The position numbers were made by a program, and so were the translations under genes. The notes under the pieces were generated by a model, which did not search any database, had not been told where the DNA came from, and was given only the letters and a program-made list of their open reading frames with translations. A stretch of 64,000 nucleotides of DNA from positions 62,001 to 126,000 of the forward strand of contig DATBHR010000077.1 of assembly GCA_036557365.1 (NCBI GenBank), given 5' to 3'. This document shows positions 54,488 to 62,723 of this stretch, piece by piece; position 1 is the first letter of the stretch, and every line of letters begins with the position of its first letter. This DNA comes from DATKHR01 sp036557365. GTDB lineage: Bacteria; Acidobacteriota; Vicinamibacteria; Vicinamibacterales; CAVVIG01.

Positions 54488-55090
54488 CTATTTTGGCGCC
54501 TGACGAAGGCGAACAGCCTCTGCCAGGAAGTCTGCCACGTCTTGTCCTTTGTAGGCCTCGTGTTCGCCGCGGCGATGGCTCAGAGGGATAAGCAGCCTTG
54601 TTGCGCTAACAGCAAAGATTCCTGTTTCCGCCGCAATCCAATACCGTTGGCGGTCAGAGCGCAAGAACGCGATGACTTCAGTTCCCGAATTCATGGTGGG
54701 CGTGTCATCTCGACCGACCGTCACTTTGAATCCTTCAACGATTGTTGTCCCACCGTGAACCGAAATCGCGAGCGGTTGCACCTGGGGACCGGGCGTACTA
54801 TAAGGCTTGTAGTTGGAGGGGAAGACAACGCGCGGCGAAATCAACGGATATGTTGTTACGACGTCGGTTTCGTCATCGCTGAGCACAGCCACGCCACTGC
54901 CGAGCGTGCCTCGGACGATCAAGTCAGTTTGCTTCAAGACCCATGAGAACGGAACGAAGGGCTTCTCAACATTGACAGTGATTATCTGGTCTCGATGGCT
55001 TTCTCGAACTAATTCGCGCAAAGTTTGACCAATGGCCGGTCCTGTTGACACTACGATACAACCAATTATGAGCAGCAATCCGCGGATCAT
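54488..55090 (-). CDS. Exported hypothetical protein of the islet
   Basis: A 200-residue protein with a signal peptide (MIRGLLLIIGCIVVSTGPAI). The ATG at 55090 has GAGGAG 6 nt upstream. The core reads LKQTDLIVRGTLGSGVAVLS, then TYPLISPRVVFPSN and GTEVIAFLRSDRQRYWIAAE, an exported beta-rich plan with no enzyme motif. Codons use more A/T at third positions than the neighbours. It follows the matrixin-like frame by 13 bp, so the two likely form a small operon. Confidence 0.7.
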   Translation of the reverse strand: MIRGLLLIIGCIVVSTGPAIGQTLRELVRESHRDQIITVNVEKPFVPFSWVLKQTDLIVRGTLGSGVAVLSDDETDVVTTYPLISPRVVFPSNYKPYSTPGPQVQPLAISVHGGTTIVEGFKVTVGRDDTPTMNSGTEVIAFLRSDRQRYWIAAETGIFAVSATRLLIPLSHRRGEHEAYKGQDVADFLAEAVRLRQAPK

Positions 55091-55103
55091 GGAAATCTCC
55101 TCG

Positions 55104-55577
55104 CTAGTATCCGCATGTCTGCCTCGGACCAGACGTATACACGGTATTGGCAATAGGCATGCCGTCGCTGATCGTTGGAGCGAACCCCGTTGTGGCACCG
55201 TTGCATGTAGTCACGGCATCAAGCATGACGGCATCTGTGGGTGCGCTGCAGCCTGTTATGTTCGCCGGATGGCTTAGACCAAGGGCATGCCCTAATTCAT
55301 GAGACAACGTTCGTGTCAAAGCGCTGGGATCAGTCGAAGGATCGTCCCAACTCGGAATCATTCCGTCGCCCGTCGTCATGTTCAGTTGAACAGTGCCAGT
55401 CGCTACTCCGCCAGATCCCCCCGATGTAGGAATCGAGGTCGCAGCGCAGAGTCCGCTGAGAGAGGCTTGCCCGATACTGATGCAATGCGACCCTGCGCAG
55501 GGCGTCGTTGTACGGGTCAGTGTAAGCCCGATACCACTTGCTGTGTACGCGTTCCAGAAACCTATTGCATCTTCCAC
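55104..55577 (-). CDS. Matrixin-type metalloprotease domain (downstream of an in-frame TAG)
   Basis: This 157-residue frame carries the metzincin zinc site HELGHALGLSH (His 93, Glu 94, His 97, His 103) in the context TRTLSHELGHALGLSHPANI, so the catalytic core is complete. It has no signal peptide, and its first residues MEDAIGFWNAYTASGIGLTL look like the middle of a matrixin domain. It is in the same frame as the gene just upstream and separated from it by one TAG and three codons. It is probably the C-terminal half of one broken or read-through gene. Confidence 0.75.
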   Translation of the reverse strand: MEDAIGFWNAYTASGIGLTLTRTTTPCAGSHCISIGQASLSGLCAATSIPTSGGSGGVATGTVQLNMTTGDGMIPSWDDPSTDPSALTRTLSHELGHALGLSHPANITGCSAPTDAVMLDAVTTCNGATTGFAPTISDGMPIANTVYTSGPRQTCGY

Positions 55578-55583
55578 TGGCTG

Positions 55584-55586
55584 CTA
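55584..55586 (-). other. In-frame amber codon splitting the matrixin gene
   Basis: The minus strand reads ATG AGT GCG CTC TAG CAG CCA GTG GAA GAT, joining VYVPATMSAL to QPVEDAIGFW without any frame change. The two sides together read as a normal matrixin N-terminal region. Confidence 0.8.
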
Positions 55587-56288
55587 GAGCGCACTCATGG
55601 TCGCGGGCACATATACGTAAACGCTACCGGTCGGAATGTGTGCAATGTCAATGGTCTGTCCAGTGACATAGTTCCAGTTAGGTGCGCACCGCTGCACCTT
55701 GAGATGTCTGGTCAAATCTCCAGAATCTGTGGGGGTCTCCATACATGATGTCTGAAATGACCTGGCGAACTCCCTAAGCGTCCAGTCGCCCTCGCTACCG
55801 AGCGTTGTATTGACCGGACCCGAGCCGTATTTCCAACCACCGGAGAACCCCACAGAAGTGTCGATCTCCTGTCTCTGGTACGATGCCGATGTGCTTCCAA
55901 CCTGCGATTCGAGAAGGCCCTGAGGAGTCTGAAAGTACAAGAGAGTGGCCATGTACCGCGTCTGCGTGAAAACAAGGGTCGATCCTAAGTAAGCGTCACA
56001 CAACCCTGTCTCGGAAGCTGCGCCTCCAATCTGCAGTGTTGTCCAGCCACCGTTCCCTCCTCGAATGTAGGCATTCTCGACCGGAACTTGCGTACCGTCG
56101 CTGCATGTTGCAAAGGGAATGGTGAAAAACATCTTGGACGGGGCCGGCGTGTTTACGTCTCGCGACACGTACGTTACGGCCAGTAACATCGCTTCGGTCG
56201 CGACGAGAAGAAACACCGTCGCCGCCAAGGACCGACCTTTAAATTGCAACCGCCGATGTCTACTTTCTTTTCGACGCCACGACCGCAC
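55584..56288 (-). CDS. N-terminal part of the matrixin-like exported protein
   Basis: A 234-residue frame ending at TAG. The GTG at 56288 is chosen because GGAGG lies 5 nt upstream; an earlier GTG at 56294 overlaps that site. A basic n-region and one hydrophobic segment (TVFLLVATEAMLLAVTYVS) form a signal or anchor. The rest has paired cysteines and Thr/Ser-rich strands, and ends IPTGSVYVYVPATMSAL, which is how the first strand of a matrixin domain usually begins. Alone it has no catalytic site. Base usage is A/T-richer than in flanking genes. Confidence 0.65.
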   Translation of the reverse strand: MRSWRRKESRHRRLQFKGRSLAATVFLLVATEAMLLAVTYVSRDVNTPAPSKMFFTIPFATCSDGTQVPVENAYIRGGNGGWTTLQIGGAASETGLCDAYLGSTLVFTQTRYMATLLYFQTPQGLLESQVGSTSASYQRQEIDTSVGFSGGWKYGSGPVNTTLGSEGDWTLREFARSFQTSCMETPTDSGDLTRHLKVQRCAPNWNYVTGQTIDIAHIPTGSVYVYVPATMSAL

Positions 56289-56456
56289 ATTCACCTCCAG
56301 TCAAGGGCGCTTCTCAAGGCGCCCGCGTGACGAGGTCATGACTGGCTCAGCCACGTCGCGTGGGAGGCGACACTATAGCTGACCGGATTGTGAAGTTGCA
56401 CGAAGAACCTGCGCGGCATGCGGCTTAGCGAGTTCGAGGGATTGTGGCCAGATAAT

Positions 56457-58331
56457 CTAAAATGCCTGGCCGATGGAAAAATGGACGCGCCAACGCCGCG
56501 TTTGCGGGCTGCCGTCCACGAGCAGGCCGGGAATCGGGTTGAGCTGGTAGCCGTAGTCGAAGCGGACAGGACCGATCGGTGTCTGGTAACGCAGGCCCGC
56601 CCCGATCGCGTACCGCAGATCGGCGAAGTCGATGCTCCACGATGTCAGCCACACGTTGCCGCCGTCCACAAAGACGACGCCGCCGAGCTTGCCTTTCAAA
56701 CGGGCGCGTGCTTCCTCGCTGAACGCGAACATGCTGGCGCCGCCGAGCGGCGTGCCGTCGCCGCTGAGCGGGCTGACTTCGTACCGGCCCCAGCCGCGGA
56801 TGCTCGTCGCGCCGCCGAGGAAGTAGCGCTTGGAAAATGGAACGTTCGACTGAAGGTTGCCGTACGGGCGGATGTTGCCGAACTGCGCGCGGCTCGCGAG
56901 GACGAGGTTCGTTCCGATCGGCAGGTAGTGGCGGCCCTCACCGGAGACGGAACTGTACTGGAACGAGCCGGGGAGGATGCGTCCGGCCTGCTCCGCGTGC
57001 AGCGCGATTTGGTAGCCGTGCCGCGCGTCCAGCACATTGTCCGCGGTGGTCCGCTGCAGGTCGAAGCCGAGCGAGTTCAGCGTGCCGTTCTGTTCGCCGG
57101 TGATCGGATTGAGACCGAGCGCGATCAGATCCTTGATCAACGTCGGATCGTTCAGCGCTTCTTCGGAGACCGAGCTGCTGTCATGCTCGCCGGTGATTGA
57201 AAACGACCATGAGAACCGCTGGCTCACCCGGTGCGTTAACGTGGCCTTGCCGCCCTGGATCAACGAGTTGTACGCCGGCGTGACCGTCTGCCAGAACTGC
57301 CCCTCGGCGCCGAGCGACAGCTTCGGCGCGAAGAAGTACGGCTGGTTGAAGTCGAGGCGGATGCCTTTGTCGAGCGCGGAGTAGCGCGCATGCACGCCCG
57401 CCGAACGCGCGCCGCCGAGAAAATTCAGGTGGTGGTACTCGATCTCGCCGCGCGCTTTCTCTTCCGTGCCGTAGCCGACGCCGAAGTTCACGCGCTGATG
57501 GTTTCCTTCGGCGACGGTCACCTTCGTCGGCACGTCTTCGGGCTGCGAGTCGTCGCTCTGCGGCTCGATGTTGACGAACTGAAACAGCTCCATCGCATAG
57601 AGCCGCCGCTGCGAGTCCTGGATCAGGCTGCGCTGGAACAGCTCCCCGGGCTTGAACGTCAGCTGCCGCTCGATGATGTGTTCGTCGACCGACTTGTTGC
57701 CGATGATGTTGACCTTCCCGAAGTGCGCGAGCGTCCCCGGATCGGCGACGAAGGTGAGCTCCGATTTCTTCGGATCGTCGTTGGGGTTCGTTTCGTTGGT
57801 CGTGACCTTGGCGTACGGATAGCCGTGATCCTTGAGCTCGTTCAACGCGGCGTCGTGGGCGGTGATCACCAGCTGTCGATCGCGCGGCTGGCCGACCTTG
57901 ATCGGCGAGGTCGATTGGATCTCCGCCAGGTGCTCGGGCGGAACGTTGTCGAACCCCTGATAGTTGATCGCGGTCACGATGACGGGCGCGCCTTCTTCGA
58001 TCGTGACGGTCAGATCGACGGCGTCCTGCTTGTCGTTGAGCTTCACGTCGAACCCGGTCACGCGCGCGTCCGGATAGCCGCGGTCCGAATAGAACGCCTG
58101 GATACGCTTGAGATCGGCGTCGAAGCGGGACCGGTCGAAATACGCCTTCTTGCCCCACGGAATCTTCGTGCTCTGACGCGTCGCCAGCGCATCGCGCAGC
58201 CGACCCTCGTCGACTGATTTCACGCCGTTCAGGACGAGACGATGGACGGTGATGGTGCCATCGGTGTCTTTGCACGCGAGCGTCATCACCGACGCAATCA
58301 ACGCAAGGGCAGCCAACCGGAAGAGGCGCAC
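56457..58331 (-). CDS. Omp85-family outer membrane protein (TamA/BamA-like)
   Basis: A 624-residue outer membrane protein. The GTG at 58331 opens a signal with lipobox-like SVMTLAC, unusual for an Omp85 barrel. POTRA domains fill about residues 20-300 (IPWGKKAYFDRSRFDADLKR, VNIIGNKSVDEHIIERQLTF). The barrel has the VRGW/IRGW-type loop motif ATSIRGWGRYEVSP, GGVVFVDGGNVW and a last strand VDG..RRWRVHFSIGQAF ending in Phe. It is likely the partner of the TamB-type protein downstream. An intrinsic terminator separates it from the OmpA-type gene upstream. Confidence 0.9.
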   Translation of the reverse strand: MRLFRLAALALIASVMTLACKDTDGTITVHRLVLNGVKSVDEGRLRDALATRQSTKIPWGKKAYFDRSRFDADLKRIQAFYSDRGYPDARVTGFDVKLNDKQDAVDLTVTIEEGAPVIVTAINYQGFDNVPPEHLAEIQSTSPIKVGQPRDRQLVITAHDAALNELKDHGYPYAKVTTNETNPNDDPKKSELTFVADPGTLAHFGKVNIIGNKSVDEHIIERQLTFKPGELFQRSLIQDSQRRLYAMELFQFVNIEPQSDDSQPEDVPTKVTVAEGNHQRVNFGVGYGTEEKARGEIEYHHLNFLGGARSAGVHARYSALDKGIRLDFNQPYFFAPKLSLGAEGQFWQTVTPAYNSLIQGGKATLTHRVSQRFSWSFSITGEHDSSSVSEEALNDPTLIKDLIALGLNPITGEQNGTLNSLGFDLQRTTADNVLDARHGYQIALHAEQAGRILPGSFQYSSVSGEGRHYLPIGTNLVLASRAQFGNIRPYGNLQSNVPFSKRYFLGGATSIRGWGRYEVSPLSGDGTPLGGASMFAFSEEARARLKGKLGGVVFVDGGNVWLTSWSIDFADLRYAIGAGLRYQTPIGPVRFDYGYQLNPIPGLLVDGSPQTRRWRVHFSIGQAF

Positions 58332-58414
58332 GACTCCCACCGCAGAACCATAACCTATGCCAGTGGTCGCGTTGCGGTCGGGTCGGGTTCGGGGTTCGAT
58401 CGATTCGTCGCTGG

Positions 58415-58454
58415 AAAAGAAAAAGGCCGGGAGCAGCGGACTGCTCCCGGCCTT
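58415..58454 (-). terminator. Intrinsic terminator of the OmpA-type gene
   Basis: A perfect 14-bp stem (58423-58436 with 58441-58454) has a 4-nt loop. On the minus strand it is followed by TTTTTCTTTT. It lies 21 bp after the OmpA-type stop and before the Omp85 gene, so the latter needs its own promoter in 58332-58414. Confidence 0.9.
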
Positions 58455-58474
58455 GAACACGTGACCCTGCCTGG

Positions 58475-60220
58475 CTACTGGAGCCTGACGGTCAGCGCGG
58501 CGCGGCGGTTCAGACGACGCGTCTCTTCGCGAGAGTTGTCGTACTTCGGCCGCTCTTCGCCATAGCTCACCGTGTTCAGCCGATCGGTCGTGATGCCGCG
58601 GCTGACCAGGTAGTCGCGGACGGCGTTCGCGCGGCGGTTGCCGAGCGCGAGGTTGTACTCCGCCGTGCCGATGTTGCAGGTGTGGCCTTCGATCGTCAGG
58701 CGCAGCGTGCTGTCCTGACGCATCGCGCTCACCGCCTCGTCGAGGATGCGCGTGGCTTCCGGACGCAGCGAGTAGCGGTCGAAGTCGAAGTACACATCCT
58801 CGAACGTGTAGGTCTTGACCGGCGCACGCGTCACCTGGATGTTGACCGTGTCCGTGGCGGTCTTGCCGTCGCTCGGGCAGGTGACCGTCACCGTGACCGG
58901 AACCGTGCCTTCCTGGTTGCCGGCGGTCCACAGCGTCTGCCGATCGGACGGCTGTGCGAGCGTTCCACTGGGCGCCGCCCAGCGGTACGTCACCGTGCAG
59001 TTGATCGAATCCTGCACCGTTGCCGTGACCGTCGAGCTCTTGCCGACTTCCACCGTGCACGGATCGCACGCGGCGTGCACCGTCAGGTTATGCGCGGGCG
59101 CTGCCGGCGGCGGCGGTGGTGGCGGAGGCGGCGGTGGCGGCGGCGGGACGTAGATCCGCACGCCGGGGTGATAGCCAATCCGGAACTGCCAATCCCAGTA
59201 GTCGCCGCCCGGATCCTCTCCGGCTTCCGAGAACGCGACGTTGCGGCCCTGCGTCGGGAAGTTCCAGCTGAGGCCGCCGCCCAGGAAGAAGCCGCCCTTG
59301 GACTGATACGTCAGGCCGAAGGTCAGGCGCGAGAGCTTCTCGGTGTTGGACAGCACCGGCGACAGCGTCGAATCGATGGCAACGATCGGAAGACCGGTGA
59401 GCGTGGTCGTGCCGCTCGACGGCACGACGCCGTCCAGTTCACCGGTGAACCGGAGCGCGCCGCGCGACGGTACGCCGACGCCGCCGCCCCAGCGGAACTG
59501 CGAACCGGGCGCGTTGAAGCCATCAGGCGATCCGAGAAATCCGAAGCCGGCATAGCCCGATACTTCGAACATCTTCTGGATTTCTTTGCTGATGATTGCG
59601 TCGACCGAGAAATCGGTCTTGCCGGTGCTGACGCCGTTGTCGTGGCTTCCGGTCGGCAACTTCAGGATGGCGCGCACGGCGATGGCCGCCGGCTTCTGGT
59701 CGAACTCCGACATGAAGTTGTACTTCGCGCCGACGTAGAAGTCGCCGATGTTGTCACCGGTCCAGAAGCGGTTGACCTGCGGATAGCGGTCGATGACGCC
59801 GCCGAAGCTGGGATCGTTCAGGAAGACGGGGCGTACGTCGCGGTCGATACGCGTGTCGACCAGAAAGGACCCGAACACTTCGGCCTTTCCGCCGATGCCG
59901 TACCCGAACGTGCCCGCGAAGTCCGCGACGTTGGTGTAACCCTGAATGTAGTTCGTGCCGCGGCGGTAGCCGCTGACCGACCACTTGCCCTTAGGCAGCA
60001 CCTCGCCGGTCGGCACAAACCACAGCCCAGTATCCCCGAAGAACGTCGTCGTCGCCGGACGGGTCTCTTCCGCAGCCGCTGTCGACGAGGAGGGTGTCTG
60101 GGTGCTCGTGGAACTCTGTCCCGTGGACGTCCCTGAAGAACCGCTCTGAGCTCCTGCGGTCGCAGCGACGGCGAGCAATGCCGCCCCTGCGATCCAACCC
60201 ACGGCTACGCGTCTTGCCAT
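58475..60220 (-). CDS. OmpA-family outer membrane protein with poly-Pro linker
   Basis: A 581-residue protein. It has a signal peptide (AGAALLAVAATAGAQ), a Ser/Thr-rich stretch, a beta-barrel-like region (about 60-350), a run of 14 prolines, an Ig-like domain with CDPCTVEV and TYRWAAPSGTL, and a C-terminal OmpA peptidoglycan-binding domain (VYFDFDRYSLRPEATRILDE, IEGHTCNIGTAEYNLALGNR, RLNTVSYGEERP). It should tie the outer membrane to peptidoglycan. Ig and OmpA parts are joined by VKTYTFEDV. A strong terminator follows. Confidence 0.92.
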   Translation of the reverse strand: MARRVAVGWIAGAALLAVAATAGAQSGSSGTSTGQSSTSTQTPSSSTAAAEETRPATTTFFGDTGLWFVPTGEVLPKGKWSVSGYRRGTNYIQGYTNVADFAGTFGYGIGGKAEVFGSFLVDTRIDRDVRPVFLNDPSFGGVIDRYPQVNRFWTGDNIGDFYVGAKYNFMSEFDQKPAAIAVRAILKLPTGSHDNGVSTGKTDFSVDAIISKEIQKMFEVSGYAGFGFLGSPDGFNAPGSQFRWGGGVGVPSRGALRFTGELDGVVPSSGTTTLTGLPIVAIDSTLSPVLSNTEKLSRLTFGLTYQSKGGFFLGGGLSWNFPTQGRNVAFSEAGEDPGGDYWDWQFRIGYHPGVRIYVPPPPPPPPPPPPPPAAPAHNLTVHAACDPCTVEVGKSSTVTATVQDSINCTVTYRWAAPSGTLAQPSDRQTLWTAGNQEGTVPVTVTVTCPSDGKTATDTVNIQVTRAPVKTYTFEDVYFDFDRYSLRPEATRILDEAVSAMRQDSTLRLTIEGHTCNIGTAEYNLALGNRRANAVRDYLVSRGITTDRLNTVSYGEERPKYDNSREETRRLNRRAALTVRLQ

Positions 60221-60254
60221 TGTCGGTCGCCTCCAAAACGTATGCGCGCACGGA

Positions 60255-60521
60255 TTACTCCGTGCGGAATGGCGTCGAACTCGCGTCGTTCGCCACGGGC
60301 GGCGTCCCGATGTTCTCCGGCTGCGGCGCTACGAGGCGCCCGCGTCCGCCGCGGCTGACCTGCCCTCCCTTGCGACCCGCATTGCGGGCCTCGTCCGCGG
60401 TCCACTCGTGGGCCGTGCCCTTCTCATGAGCCGCGCGCCCGCCCTTGCTGGCGATCTCGCGCTGCTTTTCGGGCGACATCGACGCAAAACCTCGACGTTC
60501 CTTGCGTTCACCAGTATGCAC
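60255..60521 (-). CDS. KGG-repeat stress-induced protein
   Basis: An 88-residue basic, Gly-rich protein with two KGG motifs: MSPEKQREIASKGGRAAHEK and WTADEARNAGRKGGQVSRGG. This is the YciG/GsiB-like plan of small general-stress proteins. The start is the GTG at 60521, because GGAGGT lies 6 nt upstream. The protein then begins MHTGERKERRGFASM. A longer in-frame reading upstream lacks a ribosome site. It is 34 bp ahead of the OmpA-type gene. Confidence 0.85.
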   Translation of the reverse strand: MHTGERKERRGFASMSPEKQREIASKGGRAAHEKGTAHEWTADEARNAGRKGGQVSRGGRGRLVAPQPENIGTPPVANDASSTPFRTE

Positions 60522-60843
60522 GACTAAACCTCCGTGTACATGGGAAATAACCAGAACTGACATTTTTTGCGACAGTGTGCGCAGTTCGATCCTGCTTTTT
60601 GGAACTGCGTTGATCGATCCGCACAACGCCCGACTCGCCCACGTTCGCGCGATCCGCCGGTCGTCGGGATTCGAATACGAACAACATCCACCCCAACGGT
60701 TTACAAAGACCGTGCCCCGGAAGCGTTCTGGAGGCCGATCGACAACCGGCACGGACTCAGCGAGTTAAAGAGACGCCTGTCAGAATTGACGTGCTTGGCG
60801 TGTGCAGCGGTTCGCTACAGAAGGGCTTGACGGCAGTAGCGAA
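60522..60843. other. Intergenic stretch with no supported gene
   Basis: About 320 bp upstream of the KGG gene. Short open frames on both strands show no family resemblance. A TTCGAAT heptamer near 60670 does not sit in a tRNA-like stem. The promoter of the KGG gene is presumably here. Confidence 0.5.
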
Positions 60844-61065
60844 CTACTGCGCCGTCGAGCTGATGCGTATGGGGCGGAAATAATCACACCCCACGCAGTT
60901 ACGCACATCGAATTGATAGCCGACGACGGGAAAGAGCATCGGATGCGCGCAGAAAAGAAGGAAACCGTCTTCGATCGTATGGAAACCGATATTGTCGGGA
61001 ATCGTCGCGGTCCGGCGACTGTACCAGCACGCGCGGTGACGATCCTCGGGCGGCTCGACGTCCAC
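60844..61065 (-). CDS. Small cysteine-containing hypothetical protein (73 aa)
   Basis: A 73-residue frame starting with GTG at 61065, one base after the YggX stop. It reads MDVEPPEDRHRACWYSRRTA, then IPDNIGFHTIEDGFLLFCAH and ends near VRNCVGCDYFRPIR. The CxxC pair and aromatic content look protein-like, and third-position G/C is higher than in the opposing plus-strand frame. No strong ribosome site is visible and the family is not recognised. It could be the last gene of the radical SAM operon. Confidence 0.4.
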   Translation of the reverse strand: MDVEPPEDRHRACWYSRRTATIPDNIGFHTIEDGFLLFCAHPMLFPVVGYQFDVRNCVGCDYFRPIRISSTAQ

Positions 61066-61066
61066 G

Positions 61067-61393
61067 CTACTTGGTTTGCTGAGGGACGTATCCGGGCGGC
61101 AGCGCGGCGCCTTCGCCAAAGAAGAAATCTTCCATGTGCTTCGCGACGAGCTCCTGCGCTTCCTTCTGCCACGGCATCAGCCGGTACTCGTTGAGGATCA
61201 TCTTCATCCGATCCTCCCAGAGCTTCCACGCCTGCGCCGAGATGTGCTCGTAGACGCGCTGGCCGAGCTCGCCGGGCCACGGCGGTGCGTCGAGTCCCGG
61301 CAGTTCCTTCTGAAACTTTTCGCAGAAGACCATCCGCCCGCTCTTGTTGCCGACAGGCGAGGAAGAATCGGCGGGTTCGCAGGCATCAGCCAT
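61067..61393 (-). CDS. yggX: YggX-type Fe(II)-trafficking / oxidative damage protection protein
   Basis: A 108-residue protein. After a 20-residue extension (MADACEPADSSSPVGNKSGR) the YggX core is clear: MVFCEKFQKELPGLDAPPWP with the single conserved Cys, then AQAWKLWEDRMKMILNEYRL and HMEDFFFGEG. YggX protects Fe-S clusters from oxidative damage and is linked to iron handling. Its start overlaps the ATP-grasp stop by 8 bp, placing it in one operon with a radical SAM enzyme that needs a [4Fe-4S] cluster. Confidence 0.93.
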   Translation of the reverse strand: MADACEPADSSSPVGNKSGRMVFCEKFQKELPGLDAPPWPGELGQRVYEHISAQAWKLWEDRMKMILNEYRLMPWQKEAQELVAKHMEDFFFGEGAALPPGYVPQQTK

Positions 61394-62723
61394 GAGCCGG
61401 ATTGTACTGCAGCGGCGTTGACGGCAGCATGCGGAATTCCGCGTCGATGCGGATGTCGAGTTGCGCGTGCGCCGTTCGCAGCGCCGACTCGACCTCCGCC
61501 GGCGTTTCGGCTCGCGCGAAGATGAAGCCGAGATAGCTGGCGCCCTCGGGGAGCGGCACGAGCAGCTGATCCGGCTTGGCGGTGATGCGGACGTCCGTGA
61601 CGTGCGCCACGGCGTGCGCAGCCTCCACGCCCGCCACGGATCGAAACATCCCGCGGCGCGGAATCGGAATCATCATCACGCCGGACGCTGCACGCTCGCG
61701 CTCCCAGCGGTCGGGACGCTCGCCGAGCGCGCATCGAAGCAGGAGTTCCTCGAGCGAGCTCTCCGTGTCCGCGTCGGCCGCGTCAATGTCAACCGCGGCA
61801 GCCGCCGGCCGGAAGCGCAGCGCGCGGGCACACAGGCCGCCGATCGGCCTGGCCGCGACCTCGAGCACGTAGACGCCGTCCTCGTTCACGCGGCATTCGG
61901 CGTGGACCGGACCGTGCCACAGCCCGATGGCCGCGGTCGCGCGCGCGATCGCGTCCACGATGCGCTCTTCGATCGGGGCGCCGGCGCGCGACGGCGTGAC
62001 ATAGATCGTTTCTTCGAAGAACGGACCGTCGAGCGGATCCGGCTTGTCGAAGATGGCGAGGACCTGCAGCCGGCCGGCGTGCATCACGCCTTCGATCGCG
62101 TACTCCCGGCCCGGGATGAATTCCTCGATGAGGATCGCGTCGTGCGCGCGGTCGCGCTCGCCGCGCACGTCAGGCGACTGCAGCAGCGCGGACAGCCGCT
62201 CCACGGCCAGGCGGAATTCCTCAGGGTCATCCGCGCGCATCACGCCGCGGCTGCCGGACAGCGAGAGCGGCTTCACCACGCGAGGAAATTCCATTGCGGA
62301 TTGCGGATTGCGGATTGCGGATTGATCGTCGAGCGATAAGGAAACGAACCGGGGAACCGGTAGTCCCGCATCGCGGAGCCGCTGACGCGTGCGCAGCTTG
62401 TGCTTCGCCGTCGCCGCCGCTTCGGGCGGATGTCCGTCGAAACCGAGCGCCTTCGCGACGTGCGCGCCGATCACCGTCGGCCTGTCGCCGACGACCAGCA
62501 GCCCGTCGATCGGTCGCACGCGCGCCGCTTCCACGATCGCTTCAACGGATCGTTCGACGTCGTGGAACCGGATCGCAATCGCGCCGTCCCGCCACGGATC
62601 GTCGATCTGATCGCACCGATCCGTCGCGAGCACGAGCTCGATACCCAATCGTTCGGCGGCCTCGCCAAACGCACGGGTCTGATATCCCGTCGTCGTCGCG
62701 AGAAGAAGAACGCGCGCGCTCAC
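61386..62723 (-). CDS. ATP-grasp domain enzyme of the radical SAM operon
   Basis: A 445-residue ATP-grasp ligase. It starts with the GTG at 62723, which overlaps the extended radical SAM stop as GTGA and follows AGGTGG by 7 nt. It has a pre-ATP-grasp domain (RVLLLATTTGYQTRAFGEAA), the central MEFPRVVKPLSLSGSRGVMR, ILIEEFIPGREYAIEGVMHA, and metal ligands in YVLEVAARPIGGL. This group (carbamoyl-phosphate-synthetase-like) couples a carboxylate to an amine. A heptamer repeat encodes SAIRNPQSAM just before the P-V-V-K-P strand. The substrate is unknown. Confidence 0.85.
   Translation of the reverse strand: MSARVLLLATTTGYQTRAFGEAAERLGIELVLATDRCDQIDDPWRDGAIAIRFHDVERSVEAIVEAARVRPIDGLLVVGDRPTVIGAHVAKALGFDGHPPEAAATAKHKLRTRQRLRDAGLPVPRFVSLSLDDQSAIRNPQSAMEFPRVVKPLSLSGSRGVMRADDPEEFRLAVERLSALLQSPDVRGERDRAHDAILIEEFIPGREYAIEGVMHAGRLQVLAIFDKPDPLDGPFFEETIYVTPSRAGAPIEERIVDAIARATAAIGLWHGPVHAECRVNEDGVYVLEVAARPIGGLCARALRFRPAAAAVDIDAADADTESSLEELLLRCALGERPDRWERERAASGVMMIPIPRRGMFRSVAGVEAAHAVAHVTDVRITAKPDQLLVPLPEGASYLGFIFARAETPAEVESALRTAHAQLDIRIDAEFRMLPSTPLQYNPAHG
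62293..62324. repeat. ATTGCGG heptamer tandem repeat inside the ATP-grasp gene
   Basis: Four perfect copies of ATTGCGG (62293-62320) plus ATTG. Being 7 bp long, the unit cycles through all frames and yields the peptide period IRNPQSA on the minus strand, seen here as QSAIRNPQSAM. Confidence 0.9.

Noticed and set aside
59105..59152. GGC/GGT-rich run that looks like a microsatellite
   Set aside because: It is the coding sequence of the 14-proline linker in the OmpA-type protein and is explained by that.
60660..60690. TTCGAAT motif resembling a tRNA T-loop
   Set aside because: The flanking 5-nt segments do not pair on either strand and there is no matching D-arm, anticodon arm or acceptor stem.
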